From Capitella teleta (taxonomy: Eukaryota > Annelida > Polychaeta > Capitellidae), in assembly GCA_000328365.1 (NCBI GenBank), contig KB294417.1:587189-651188 (forward strand): a stretch of 64,000 nucleotides of DNA, given 5' to 3'. A program made the position numbers and the translations under genes. How positions within the stretch are numbered: position 1 is the first letter of the stretch; each line of letters opens with the position of its first letter. Below, piece by piece: positions 21,830-33,434 of the stretch. The notes below the pieces were generated by a model, which ran no database searches, had not been told where the DNA came from, and was given only the letters and a program-made list of their open reading frames with translations.

Positions 21830-22245
21830 CAGGACATAATTTCATCGCCAATTCCGCTCGCTGCGGTTTATCTCAAAGCATTCAACCATTTAAGCCAGTG
21901 AGCAAATGCAAATAGTGTGTGTTTGTTCCAGCCCAGCCACATCGGCACTGGCAATTAAAGGCTAAAAGTTATAATGTATGCAGGAAGCATGAATATTCAT
22001 GATCACTTATTTGAATGTTACATCATTGTGTTCTTAGCGTCCATTGGAAGCAGACGTGAATATATCCATGCATTTCAAGTTTCAACTACATGCATCTTCA
22101 ACAATTCTTCAGCTGCCTTCATCACTTTTTAACTGTGAGCTATTCTTTATATTATTACATCGTTCATCATGTATACACATGTTTATCATATACATGTGGT
22201 GTTGTACTCTAATTGCTAATACAAGTTTGCCGAATGTGAACAAAG
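21830..22245 (+). repeat. Repeat family R, copy with an empty TTAA site
   Basis: This aligns with 59820-60877 on both sides of a MITE present there. At 21955-21958 the text GGCAA-TTAA-AGGCTAAAAG is uninterrupted, whereas the other copy holds a 690-bp insertion flanked by TTAA on each side. Shared text continues through TCTTCAACAATTCTTCAGCT and ATTGCTAATACAAG. Confidence 0.85.
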
Positions 22246-22689
22246 CCAAATGACCGCGGGCCGGACCATGCAGGATTATAGTATATCAGGTATTTATAGT
22301 ATTACCAAAACCCCCGCCTCATTTCTCCTTCCACCATACACATGTATTGAGTCGATTCATGCCACCAGATGTCTAGACAAGTGAAAAGAAAACATAAACA
22401 CATAATTCGTTATTCCTTGCTTTTAATGGGCACATTAGATACAATATGACGACGATCTGAACAAAGTGAATCGAGATCGGGTTTCAAAACAGATGACGAT
22501 AAAAAAAGAATGTTGTTAAGATGATTATCTGTGAGCTGGCTTCGGAGTTGACTCTTATAAAATTTCTAATTGATACAACCAGAGCATTATCGATAAGGGG
22601 GGGGAAACTGGCCAGAGGGAACGATCACATTTTTATAAAAATTAAAAAGCAAACAAGAACTGAACTTGGCTTTCAATTCCTCTGAACAC

Positions 22690-23070
22690 TTCAGTTCAAT
22701 TCACCTAACCAAAGAGAGCCTGCATAGTAACATGGTATAACTGCACCTCATAATCTTTTAAGAAACCTTTATTAAAGCAACTGCATAACCTCTAACATCT
22801 TCTTAAGTTACCAAACTTCACGAACCATTGGCTACATAAGTATAATTACCGGCACCTGTGTTTCACATCTGCTTAACATTAGATAACCAAAAAATTACAC
22901 CTAACCTAACCAAAAATAATCTGCATACCCAGTTATACCAACATGCATCTCATGTTGGTTTAAGAAGCCTATATTAAAGACACTGCATAACCTCTATCAT
23001 CATATCAAGTTACCAAACTTCTCGAACTATTAGCTCCATATGTACAATTACCGGCACGTGTAATTCTCAA
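22690..23070 (-). repeat. Repeat W, tandem dimer (right arm, inverted)
   Basis: Two units, 22700-22905 and 22910-23060, match the reverse complement of 18660-19030. They share ACCTAACCAAAAATAA, the phrase GCATAACCTCTA and AAGTTACCAAACTTC. Together with the gene remnants at 20640-20945 they make the arms of an interrupted inverted duplication; repeat R lies in the spacer and probably entered later. Confidence 0.7.
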
Positions 23071-23079
23071 CCAGGGAAT

Positions 23080-24520
23080 CAAAATAGAGCAAACAAAAAC
23101 ATATTACCCCTTGAATTCTATCATGACCTGTCAAAATATATTGTCTCCTATTTTGGCTTTGAATTTGAAGCTAGCTGGAAATGTGAAGCCAGTCTTATAT
23201 TTTGCAGCCATCTCGGACCTGCTAAAAGAGCACACTTTGAAAGTTGTCAATTTAGACTGATTAACCTGTGTGAAAACTGAAAATGGACCAAAAATTTCCT
23301 TTGACTTATATAAATCTAAATTCAGAATCAATTCTTGACTACTCGATTTGGGAATTGAAATGTAGCAAACTGAAACAAATTACCCCTCAAATGCTATCCT
23401 GACCTGTCAAACTCTATTGTCTCCTTTATTGGTTTAGGATTTGAAGCAGGCTGGAAATATAAAGGCAGCTGCATACACTGCAGTTGCCTCAGATCTGTTT
23501 AATAATATTTTCTCAGCATAGTAAAAGTGTGTTTCTTATTGTTTTTGCACAACTCCTAGCTGCTGTAAACAGCCCAGCAAACACGAAACATTGATCTAAC
23601 ATTACCTGCAGGTTTCAATTTTTGTCACCAGCAGGTAACTTGAGTGTAATGTGACCCGCATGCATGAGCTGCAAGCTTTGCGTGACCCTCTGCAGAGAAT
23701 GCTAGCTTAATGTTGCCCGCATGTGACAGCAGGCTGGGCTATCGAGCTTTAAATTCCGGCCGTTAAATGTATCTACGTGGAGGAGACGTTAAAGCCCAGC
23801 TTTGTCAGTACTTTAACAAACGAGCAGAAAATTAAAAGGCTTGAAGCTAGGCTCCGCCACCCTGCTCGAGAGTGTGCACTCCTGCTTCGACCTCGCTTGC
23901 AAGCTTGAAAGCGTGCTTAGTACGCTTGGGGGAAGAGTCAAGCTCAGTCAGCAGAAGCAGAGATCTAACGAGCAGGCTATAAACGGCCGTAATGACGAGA
24001 TATAAGGAATCACCAGCTTTTCCACTCATTAGTTTCCTTCTCGCTTTCAAAGCTAATGGACATCTACACAATTTCAACGTGATTTTACCAGTTACACCAG
24101 TCACAGTACTACAGCTCAGCATCTTCCTATTCAATTCACCAATCTACCTCCATCTATAACCATCAAAGCACCAGCGCTTCTCTCGTCATTCTTTTTCAGG
24201 GTAAGAAACAATGCTTCATATTTCCCCAATGCTGTGTGAAAGGAAATTTTAATTTGACTGAATCGCCATTGTTATTCATCATGAACCTCAATCTGAAATT
24301 TATTTGAGAATTCTCCTTTATAATCAGTTCAGTTATATTTTATTTTATGCCGTACGGAATAGTGACTTTGTTTGACACTTGATCGAGTTTCCCGTTTATC
24401 TGAAGTTCCATGTGTTCCCTATAATTATAATCATGATTTTTTTTTCTTACTTAGCTATAATCGTTGGCGCTCAGCTTTCATTGTTATGTTCTTAGTACGT
24501 CAATGTATGCTACTATAAGC
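23080..24520. other. Intergenic region with a repeat edge, otherwise unassigned
   Basis: 23540-23590 (AACTCCTAGCTGCTGTAAACAG then CCCAGCAAACACGAAAC) is related in inverted form to the sequence around 29690-29900, so a further part of repeat W ends here. The rest, to 24520, shows no exon, hairpin or transposon end that I can support. Confidence 0.35.
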
Positions 24521-24831
24521 TACTACAGTCAAACCCCATTGTCTAACGAGCAGACAACGCCACAGCACCAGTAGCGGCCAACTGAGTGTTACACAATGAC
24601 AGTTCGGTCGGAGCGGCCAACTGAGTGTTACACAATGGTCAAACCCTGATAATCTGCCATCATGTAATCCACCCTAAAATCCCAGGGACGAATCATTTGT
24701 AATGTTAATTGTGTCGTGTAATCCGCCCTTTTCGTTAATCCACCTCCAACCACGATTATCAGGAACAGATCTACACTGTACCATTACAAATTACATATGT
24801 ATTCCGTCCATCGAAATATCAAAATATCGTA

Positions 24832-26552
24832 CAGTCAAAGCTCGTTATTACAAACCTTCAGGGGCCATAAAAACTAGTTTGTAATATCAGGAGTTCTATA
24901 TTCGAGAACATCCAATTCTCCCAAAAAGAAATAAATGTTATGATTCATAAATTGACGTAATTATACACGTAATTATAATCATAATGTAATTAAGCTAATG
25001 TAGATGTAAATGGAACATGTTTGTTAACACTTGACAAAGGGAAAAAAGGTTTATTGAGCTTTTTCTTTAAATGTTTCATTAATGCATCATGACATACAAT
25101 CACTTAGTAAAAAGATTCAATAGTGGATTGCTTAAGCTTATGCTGCGCTGCTGAGATAAATCTACTCAGTGAAGTGAGATGTTTGAACACATCATCTGTG
25201 TTTGCACAGGATTGCTCAAACAACTGCATTGCTGCTGTTTAGATCATTGTGCTGTTTTCCTCATCGCTGTCATCGACGTCATTGAATCAGATCGCCACTT
25301 TGAAATCGGCAGCCTGCTCGACAATAGAGCGGCGACACACTCGACTTTGGTATTCATTAAAGACCATGATGTGAAATATCACAGTTAGCTTGCATAATCG
25401 AGTCGATTGAGAAAAGTGACACGCGAGCAGTCAACATTGCTCAAGAGAGGGGTATGGATTATGCTTTAATAAGCAATATTTTAAATTTTGATTGACTATC
25501 ACATTGTGGGTTTGTCATCTCTGCTCAAGGGACTGGATATTTGGTTTGTATTAACCAGAGGTTCGAACAATGCAAAGTTCGAATTATCCATTGAATATGC
25601 AATGTTAAATTATAGGAATCTGGCGGGGACTCCAAAATTAGTTTTATACAGTAAAAGCTCGTTACAACGACATGTTTGGTTTCAGGCAAATCGGTCGTTG
25701 TAACGAATTTGTCAGTGTAATGAATTTGGCCCATAACGCACCGACTGACCGTCATGATGGTCACTCCAATGCCTATTGGTTTACTGTATGTAGTGTTACC
25801 TAGCATGCATACTGGATTTGAAGGATAGTTTAGGCCTTACATATTTATTCCTTGCAGAAATCAAACATTATTCTTTCATAAGCAAAAGCTGTGAATTCAC
25901 ACCTCAAGCCCTCGCTCTGTTGCCGGAGTTCATTGAATATTCATAGAGTATTTTTCTGATCATCGGCAATGATCAAAGGACTTTTATCTTTTGTAATCAA
26001 AACAAACAATAACGCTTTGAAAGCCGACAAAGGCGACCGCTACCTATCCGTTGCTTTAATTGAGCGGGAGATGTGCATTTCACTCTCTGTGTTCAGCGTC
26101 GGCGTTCACAGCTTTAATCCTTTCATCTGAGCTGTTTACCAACAAACCATTGAATTGAATCTTTGATATTTTTACCAAGGCTAAGGCAAACATTGCAACA
26201 ATAACATGCGGACAACATCAGAACTTTAATTTATGTGAGTCGTCCGTCGTGGGTCAGTGAACATCGGAGAAAGTCGCGTGTCATTGATCATGAGCGACCT
26301 CAAGGCGACGGCCTGTCGTTGTAATGAGCTAGATTTCAATGTTAAAGGCACATTTGTTTGGCGTTTTGCCTGTCAGTGTCGGAACAGTGAGTTTTGTCAG
26401 TGTATCGGGCTTTTAACATTGTGGCAGATTGGTTTCAACCAAAAAGTTGTCGATAAGTGAATTTGTCAGTGTAATGAGTGTCGTTGTAACGAGCTTTTAC
26501 TGTATAACCAAAGGTTCCATATATCAGAGTTCGTAATAACAAGCTTTGACTG
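24832..26552 (+). mobile_element. TA-target transposon with CAGTCAAAGCTYGTTATTAC ends
   Basis: The left end CAGTCAAAGCTCGTTATTAC and the inverted right end CAGTCAAAGCTTGTTATTAC are each flanked by TA (24830-24831, 26553-26554). This is the pogo/Tc1-type signature. It is inserted into family N and itself holds another TA-flanked element. No transposase is readable, so it moved with help from elsewhere. Confidence 0.82.
25649..26502 (+). mobile_element. Nested TA-target transposon with CAGTAAAAGCTCGTTAC ends, 854 bp
   Basis: The ends CAGTAAAAGCTCGTTACAAC and their near-perfect inverted partner (GTTGTAACGAGCTTTTACTG at 26483-26502) are flanked by TA at 25647-25648 and 26503-26504. Subterminal words (GTTGTAACGAATTTGTCAGT and AATTTGTCAGTGTAATGA) recur near both ends. 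It is non-autonomous and the innermost layer of this stack. Confidence 0.87.
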
Positions 26553-27015
26553 TAGCGTAAACAAACATAAGACACAATACATCAATTGTCAACAGTTTCT
26601 TTCATGTAAGGTCAGTTAAACAACAAATGGCGCTCCTTCACTTATTCAATGTTTAAGAAGTTGATTAAAAAAAAGGAATCAAATGCGGGTATTGTCGTCA
26701 TGCCGATTCCTTAATTTCTGTGTGGCTGGCTCACTTTCAATTTAACTTGTTTAATTGGTCACTCAGTTGGGAAATTTTCAGGAGCAGAACAAACGACGGG
26801 AGTTTGGAGTAGAGATCCTGGAATCGAGCGTAGAAGAGAAGGTAATTGAAACTCTAATCTAAAATCCACAAACTTAAATGCTCATCACAAGGAAAAGAAG
26901 GCTTGCTGCTAACTTTGAACTTGCTTTGATCGACATGACACAATCGATTGCTCGACGAACTTGCATGAATTGACAAAAGCAGAGCGAATAGCATGTAGCA
27001 TTGATTTTACATCTG

Positions 27016-28374
27016 GGGCCGATTCCAGAAAGAAACTTAAGTGGTAAAACTAAGTTCGGGAGGTGTTAAGTTGACTAAAACGATTCCAGAAACAAACTTA
27101 AAGAGAGGGAGAACTGGTTAAAAATGGACTTTGAGTCGTTATTTGATGCACCAAAAATGATTCCTATGCCTGGCCCACACAAGAAATATAATCGCTAACG
27201 ATTTCGCGGGAGATATATTGCTAACTAGGCGTGACGTCAGGAGCTGTGATGAAACACCGAGTTCCCCATCTTTTACAATGGGCTTCGTCATATCAGCGTG
27301 TCCTGCGACTAAACCCCTGGATATTTTTTTATTTTCTTTTCGGAAATAGATAATAGATAATAGGAAATAGATTTAATCATTTTGCCAGCTGTCAGGCGCA
27401 AAAAAAAAAATATTTTTCGCTATTTTTCTTATTTTAACAAGCGATTTTCTAGGACACCTACCATGTTTCTCATCCTGAAACAGTAAAAAGGTCAGCCAGA
27501 GTGCACCACGCATGCGCTTTCGTTTCGTAAACAACAGAGATGTCCTTTTATGGCGAAGATGATCTGCTCTGATTGGCTGAAATCGATAGCTTCACGAAGG
27601 GAACGGGACCAATCAGCCATCAGCCAAACCAAGCCATCAGCTGACGTTTGCCTCCTATACTTCGCAATGGAAGCCATTCTCCCATAGGCGCAATGCTAAC
27701 ACCGATATTCGGAATGCATTATTTCCTTACGCTTGCATCCAGGCATGGTGTTTTTGGCACGGAATGCTATCAATTGGTGCTATGAGTCAATAGAACATCA
27801 CTTAAAATTTAGTTCCCCATCCCTTTAAGTCCTCTAGACTCTACAAAACTTAAGTGACCTCTCGACCTGACTTAAATCAAACTTAGTGAATTCAACATGG
27901 CGCAGATGATGGCCGATCAGAAGACGCCGAATTAATGCTATGATGTCAACACCTAGAAGGAGCCTTCCAGACAGGAGCAATGCTCTGGAAGGCGTTATGA
28001 AAAAAAGCGTTATGAAAAAACAAAACAAAAAACGTTATGATTGTAAAGCGGGAAAAAGAGCACTTGTTGCGTTATGATTAGAAATCAACGACGCTATACA
28101 CTCGCATTTCGCGTTTGTGATGCTTTTGTTTTCTATAAAAATTTTGAAAAATCATAAACAGTTCATAAAAGTCATGTTGTAAGGTACGTTTACCACTGAT
28201 CAAATGTCTCGCCATGTCTTATACATTCCTTGGCAGATAGCCAAATCCGACTTAGGCTACTTAAGTTGAGTTCAGCAAAAATGCGTTTGTGGAATCGACT
28301 TAACTTAAACTTAACTTAACGCCTGGAGGACTTAACTTAAGTCTCAAAGTTAAGTTTCTTTCTGGAATCGGCCC
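27016..28374 (+). mobile_element. Harbinger-like element with GGGCCGATTCCAGAAAG ends
   Basis: The left end GGGCCGATTCCAGAAAGAAA and inverted right end GGGCCGATTCCAGAAAGAAA are identical over at least 20 bp. Both are flanked by the 3-bp CTG (27013-27015, 28375-28377). Three-base duplications with GGGCC-type ends fit the PIF/Harbinger group. Many ACTTAAG words lie near both ends. A + strand ATG near 27897 opens MAQMMADQKTPN and stops, a possible transposase stump. A TTAA-flanked MITE is nested inside at 27102-27824. Confidence 0.8.
27102..27824 (-). mobile_element. TTAA-target MITE (Kolobok/T2-like), copy 1
   Basis: The element is flanked by TTAA on both sides (27098-27101, 27825-27828). The end AGGGATGGGGAACT, read from the right, and the end AGAGAGGGAGAACTGG on the left match the other two copies in inverted orientation. 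TTAA duplication with TTAAAGGG ends is the signature of Kolobok-type and T2-type elements. The interior is non-coding, but it includes a leader-like segment (27405-27545) that is also found upstream of the gene at 33435. Confidence 0.88.
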
Positions 28375-28379
28375 CTGGA

Positions 28380-29035
28380 TGTATTTTAAAGTTTGCAGTC
28401 TTTTGAAAATGATGTAATCAGACACAGCAGTCCTTTGTACTTGTAGATAATTACGAATGGTGCCATCTTAAAAACTTGATCCAAGGATCAGATAATTGAT
28501 AATTGATAATTGAAAGTTGCTGAACATGTACTCAAAGTTCAATGTTTAACAAAGATTGAAGGCGGAATCCCTTCCACGTCCAATAGATTTTTTTCATCTT
28601 CAAGGCGATCTTGAAGATTCGTTCATGCATAAAAGAGAATTTTTGCGTGATTGTTGCTGAGTATTGCTAACCCGTGGTGATCATACAAATTAATGTTAAT
28701 TAACTTTGACAGCTATAATTTTACATATTTCTCATTTAAACTCATGTTTGTTAAATTCATTGTTTATTATTCATGTTAAACTAAACAAGTAGATGTCAGT
28801 TCATTGAAAGAGGACGCAATCATGATTAAACAAGGCCACCAAATCATCTTCCTTGCTATTCTGCAATCTTTTGATTAATACCATACTGTGTTTCATATAA
28901 GTTCCTCATATTTGTAATTTTATTTAATCTTGCTTTAATATTCTCATTTTCTTTATTACATTTTATCTATATGTGCAGGTAATATGTATCCTTCAAATCA
29001 TAAATATCCATAATCACTTGTCTTTTTTTACACCC
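28380..29035. other. Intergenic region with no recognised feature
   Basis: AT-rich, with a short GATAATTGATAATTGATAATTG run at 28491-28513. No exon, transposon end or RNA gene is supported. Confidence 0.35.
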
Positions 29036-29039
29036 CTTT

Positions 29040-29392
29040 CCCATCAGGTAATTTTGTTTACAATTGATATTTCCATGCTGATATTTTTCATAGTTTCAGG
29101 AGCAGCTGAGAGCAGCAGTTAGGTGCCGTTGCCGACCCAACCCATGACAATGACATTACTTTGGCCTGGTTAGTTATTAGGCAAATGCAAATAATGCAAA
29201 TGTTTTGCCTTCCAGAGTCCATCTTCCAGCCCCCTAACCAGAGGCACTAATATAATACTTTTAGTATCAGAGTGCCGTAAAACTCCACCCATTCATTCAT
29301 TCATTCCGGCGGCCTCCCTTTTCCGCCCCGGTTTACAGCCTTCCCCATCAGGTAATTTTGTTTACAATTGATATTTCCATGCTGATATTTTT
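29040..29392 (+). repeat. Perfect 49-bp direct repeat flanking a SINE-like insert
   Basis: 29040-29088 and 29344-29392 are identical over 49 bases, starting CCCATCAGGTAATTTTG and ending CATGCTGATATTTTT. The 255 bases between hold a GTGCCGTAAAACTCCACCC stretch and a CATTCATTCATTC tail at about 29271-29308, which resemble the SINE 3' end. The perfect identity argues for a recent duplication. Confidence 0.85.
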
Positions 29393-29409
29393 AAATTAGA
29401 GCTGCTTCT

Positions 29410-29995
29410 TAATTTTTGTGAATGGTGTGAATGGTACTTTCTGTGTGTCAAGTAATAAATTGTAGTCTATGCAGGTACTTTTATAGAGGTTAATATAGGA
29501 TATAATAGAGGTTATATAGTTAATATATATTAATATAGGTTAGTCAAACGTGAGATGAACATTACATAAGTAGTAAGTTACAAATGTAACGTTATATAAC
29601 GTTATTTATGCCATCCTAGGTCACGTTACGCAACGGTACAAAAGTAACATTACAGAAGTTTCCTGCACATGACTCTCACGTTTGCTTAACGTTTCGTGTT
29701 TGCTGGGAGAGTATGTCGTCAGTAAGAAAATTGCATATATGGCTGCTGTAAACAGAATATGGCATTTATATACAGCTGCTGAAAACAGAGTGCTGGAATT
29801 GCGTGTATAGCTGCTGTAAACATATTGATAAAAGATAACAAGTTTGTTTCTTTTTGTTTATCAGCTGTTTATGCACAACTCCTAGTTGCTGTAAACAGAG
29901 TATGTCGTTTAGTATGAAAATTTGCATATATGACTGCTGTAAATGGAGTGCTGGAATTGTGTATATAGTTGCTGCAAACATATATATGAAAAAAT
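29410..29995 (+). repeat. Repeat W, further copy with internal duplication
   Basis: 29680-29715 (TTTGCTTAACGTTTCGTGTTTGCTGG) is shared with 19040-19075 and, inverted, with 23560-23600. After it a block beginning GAGTATGTCGT and running through GCATATATGGCTGCTGTAAA is present twice (29707-29830, 29898-29990) in diverged form. It is non-coding. Confidence 0.6.
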
Positions 29996-30316
29996 AATAT
30001 ACAAAAATTTGGGACCTAATTTTAGGATTTCATTTGCTTGTGTGTTGTAGCCTTTACTTTTGAAAATTAGTTGTAGGCTTTCAAACATGAAAATATCGAT
30101 GCATGGGCTTTAAAAAAACTTTTATGGTATAATTAGGGCCTTAACTGCTTAACTTAATACATTAGTGATAGAATACATTTGGAAAGTGGAGACTTTAATA
30201 CATTAAGTTTATGGGTCGAAAACTCAGTATAAGTAGCACGATAATTCGAATACTCCCCTTTGTTGACATTTGGTTAATATGTACATTTTCAATGAGCGTT
30301 AAGGTGAATTCGAGCG

Positions 30317-30655
30317 ATGGCGGCAAGTGTGGAGTGCCTCTCGACTCTTGGGTCCTTCGTTCCTTGCAAACATGGGGGCATCCAGCGTTCTGCAGTCACA
30401 AAAAGCGGACGACGCTTATCGTCTGTTTCGTTGGATTTTGAGAATCAAATTATAACCCTAGATGGAAATGTTAAGGTGATGCTGAAGTTCAATCATGGTC
30501 ATAACGTCACCCATTTTTCTCATTATGACTACCATGATAATTATAATTTTCATAACGCTCTTACAGTCTTACTCGAACCGTTTTCGCGTCACATGTGCAA
30601 GTTGGGCAATAGGCAACATGCCCCGTCGATCAATTTATTTCCTTACTTTGTTTGA
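30317..30655 (+). CDS. Unrecognised open frame, 112 codons
   Basis: An ATG in the context GCGATGGCGG opens MAASVECLSTLGSFVPCKHG, continuing through GRRLSSVSLDFENQIITLDG. The first 50 residues look like ordinary coding sequence, with serine/arginine content and no low complexity. The rest (HFSHYDYHDNYNFHN) does not, so translation may instead be spliced away after about 30470. I recognise no family and no partner exon. It could be a first exon of a gene or chance. Confidence 0.22.
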   Translation: MAASVECLSTLGSFVPCKHGGIQRSAVTKSGRRLSSVSLDFENQIITLDGNVKVMLKFNHGHNVTHFSHYDYHDNYNFHNALTVLLEPFSRHMCKLGNRQHAPSINLFPYFV

Positions 30656-31156
30656 TATTGTTATGACGGGTCCCTTCCCTGCAAAACTTGTTGAGTTATA
30701 TCTAATAATAATGTTCACATTATAATTATTAATATAATAAATATTATAGTCATAATAGTGCACTTACTATGTACTAGTCTATAGTCTATTGTAAACACGT
30801 TATTCAAATGCCCTGAACTGTGAACACTTGCACAGGGCTTTAAAGTTGAATTGAAATGAGTAAAAATTTTCATTGGCGAGTAAAAATATCAAGAATTGTC
30901 GCCAGATGATGAGTGAAAATTTTGCTCTCCAAATAAAAGGTAAAGGGCAGATTCATTGGTCAACCCCAAGCAATATACTTTTGCTCAGTTTAAAAACTGA
31001 AACCTGTGAGCCCATGCAGGCGCCTAATATCATGCGGGCAAGGTTGAATTAGCTGATGCCATGTCGAGCGTCGACGCCAGATCAGACGAGTTAATTGTGG
31101 CACCGCCGTTTTTACTACATTCACATCTTTTCAAATTAAGTCGCGTCTTAGGAATA

Positions 31157-32275
31157 CAGTCAGACCCCGTTAATCCGCTGTCATGTAATTCGCCCTTTTT
31201 GTAATTCACCCTAAAATCCCAGGAACGAATCGTGTGTAATGTTAATTGTGTCATGTAATCCCCCCTTTTTGTTAATCCGCCTCCGACCACGATTCTCAGA
31301 CCAAATCTACACTGTACCATTGTGAATTACATTGAAACCCCTCTAAATTGAACCTGAAGGGACCAGCGAAAACACTGAACAATGAGAGTGGTGACACTTG
31401 AGTCGATCTCTGTAAACGATTGTCCAAAACAGTAAACAAGAGTTGCGCTAATTGCAATTAGCGAAAGGGTTCTTTGATCGCAAAAAAACTTTGACAAATA
31501 CGATTCGATTTTGCTCAAGGGACTGAAAAATATGTTTAAGGAACAGGGTTTTTCAACGAAGCGGTGTTTGAGGAATCCGAGCAATCTGTAATGCTAAAGT
31601 AGAGGGGAAGCGTCGGGACTTTGAAAACCCTACAACGAAGAGGGGTCTTTGAGTTATCCGTTTTCGAGTTAGCAGGATTTCACTGTAGATATGTAATCCC
31701 CCCTTAAAAATATTGTAGTGTAAACTAACATAAGACTGTGGGCGATTTCTTTCAAGTAAGTCTTTAAACAATGAATAGCGCTGCTCCGCCCATTTAACGT
31801 TTAAAAGGTTATTTAAATAAAGGAATCCAATGCGGGTATCGTCGCTGTATCAATTTCTTCATGTCTGCATGGCTGGCTTACTTTCAATTTAATTGGTCGC
31901 TCAGTTAGGCAATGTTCAGGAGGAGAACGAACGACGGGAATTGTGAGTGGAGATCATGGAACCGAGTGGAGAAGCGAGTGGAATTGAAACTGGGATAGTC
32001 GGAGCTCCTACACGTTTTTTACATGCATAAAATGAAAGCCCACAACGACCATCCTTCAGTTATTGTCTCAACTCTCCACATTGCCCACTTTATTTGATCG
32101 GGTTTTTTTCTACGACCTGCTTGTAACCTAATTGTAAACGCCACTATAAGGTGCATGTTTTTTTTGTACGGCATCTAATTTTCATTTATTTGTAATATGA
32201 CATGTAATCCGCCCTTTTCATTAATCCGCCTGTTTCCTTGGGAATGGAGGAGGGCGGATTAACAGGGTGTGACTG
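31157..32275 (+). mobile_element. TA-target element family N, complete copy 1
   Basis: The left end CAGTCAGACCCCGTTAATCC and inverted right end CAGTCACACCCTGTTAATCC are flanked by TA (31155-31156, 32276-32277). Subterminal GTAATCCGCCCTTTT and GTTAATCCGCCT words repeat near both ends. At 1119 bp it has no transposase frame. A smaller TA-flanked element sits inside. Copy 2 starts near 24640 and copy 3 at 63843. Confidence 0.85.
31330..31685 (+). mobile_element. 356-bp TA-flanked insert in family N copy 1
   Basis: The left end reads CATTGAAACCCCTCTAAATT. The right end, inverted, reads CAGTGAAATCCTGCTAACTC. The ends match imperfectly and are flanked by TA at 31328-31329 and 31686-31687. It is the common CAGTGAAACC type of pogo-like terminus. 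No coding capacity. Confidence 0.65.
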
Positions 32276-32743
32276 TAGTATGTTATACTGGTAGTTAGTC
32301 TGAATACATGTAGTACATGTAGTAGCAGAGGTTGATGATTTCATGAATTGTTGCTTCCATCATCCCCTCACTGAAACAACATTTGGCATCGGAAGTTGAT
32401 TCCAACTCATGCTCCAATATGTAAGTTGACGCGCTGTAGTTAACGCTCGAGTTAACCATTTTTTTAATTATTCTTTTGAAGATTCCAGCTAAGGGTTGAT
32501 CACAGGATTGACGGCGTCAACAAATCTGTGCGTTTTCCTTTGTAATTTTTATTTGTTGGCTCACCTATTTCAGAGTGGACACGTGGCCATCATAACCCAG
32601 TAGAGGGAAACACACTTTTCTAGCGGCAGAGTGATAGTACTGAATGCTTTTGACGCATTGCTAATTAGATAAAGGTGTGCTATATGGCAGTGCATTGTCA
32701 CATACGATCAACCTAAATTAAAATCGGTTGAGAAAATGACATA

Positions 32744-32970
32744 CAGTAAAACCTCAATGTTTTGAACGTCCGTCCCTCGAATGTCTCCCTGTGTCGAAGT
32801 GTTTTCGAAGTCCCGACGATTCTCCTATACTTCACTATTAGCATTAACATCCGTCCCTTGAACGTCTCATTCTCGAATTTATCCTTGTGTCGAAGTGTTT
32901 TCTGTGTCCCCGAGACATATTTTCGATCTGTAGCTCGAAGTCGAATAATTCGATGAGCACATTTCTCAGT
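32744..32970 (+). mobile_element. Terminal fragment of a CAGTAAAACCTC transposon
   Basis: TA then CAGTAAAACCTCAATGTTTT is followed by repeated words of the GTCCGTCCCTCGAA(T/C)GTCTC and GTGTCGAAGTGTTTTC type, each present twice. This is typical of the subterminal repeats of pogo-like elements. No matching right end was found nearby. Confidence 0.6.
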
Positions 32971-33434
32971 TTTGGTAACTTCAAAGAGAGAAAGATATTC
33001 AGTTAATGTTTACAAAGCATCAAAACATTCCTGCCCCTACAAAGCAGTCGGCAGCTTTTATCTCTCCTCTGTTTACGCCGCGACCAGAGCTTTGATTGGC
33101 TGACTCTAAACATCAATGGACCGTGGATCTCAACTAAGCTTTAAGGCATTGTTGTTGGTGAATTTGTGATAATCTTTGATGAATGACTGACAAAAGACCG
33201 CGCGTATTCGAAGCTAGAGTTAATTAAAGAAATCAAGCCTTAGATCTACACGTTGATAAATATTTGTTAATTAAAAGTTTCAATATCAATTTAATATATT
33301 TTTCTCTATTTTTCTTATTTTAACAAGCAGTTTTATAGGATATCTACCATCATGAAATAATATATTATGATAATTAGGGTCAGAACCAAGTTCAGCACGC
33401 ATGCACATTCCGATTCGTAAAGTAAACCAGCAAT

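Larger units (their letters stand above)
24640..26870 (+). mobile_element. TA-target element family N, copy 2, with nested insertions
   Basis: Left part 24640-24831 (ATCATGTAATCCACCC, TTAATCCACCTCC) and right part 26555-26870 (AACATAAGACA, GGAATCAAATGCGGGTATTG, ACGACGGGAGTTTGGAGT) match the two halves of the complete copy at 31157-32275. Between them lies a TA-flanked insertion. The right terminus is not present. The left border is blurred by two direct echoes of GCGGCCAACTGAGTGTTACA at 24575-24640. No transposase frame is present. Confidence 0.7.

Noticed and set aside
23847-24134. 95-codon - strand open frame starting MNRKMLSCSTVTGVTGK
   Set aside because: It looks ordinary in composition but has no recognisable family, no clear donor and no partner exon; kept out of the feature list.
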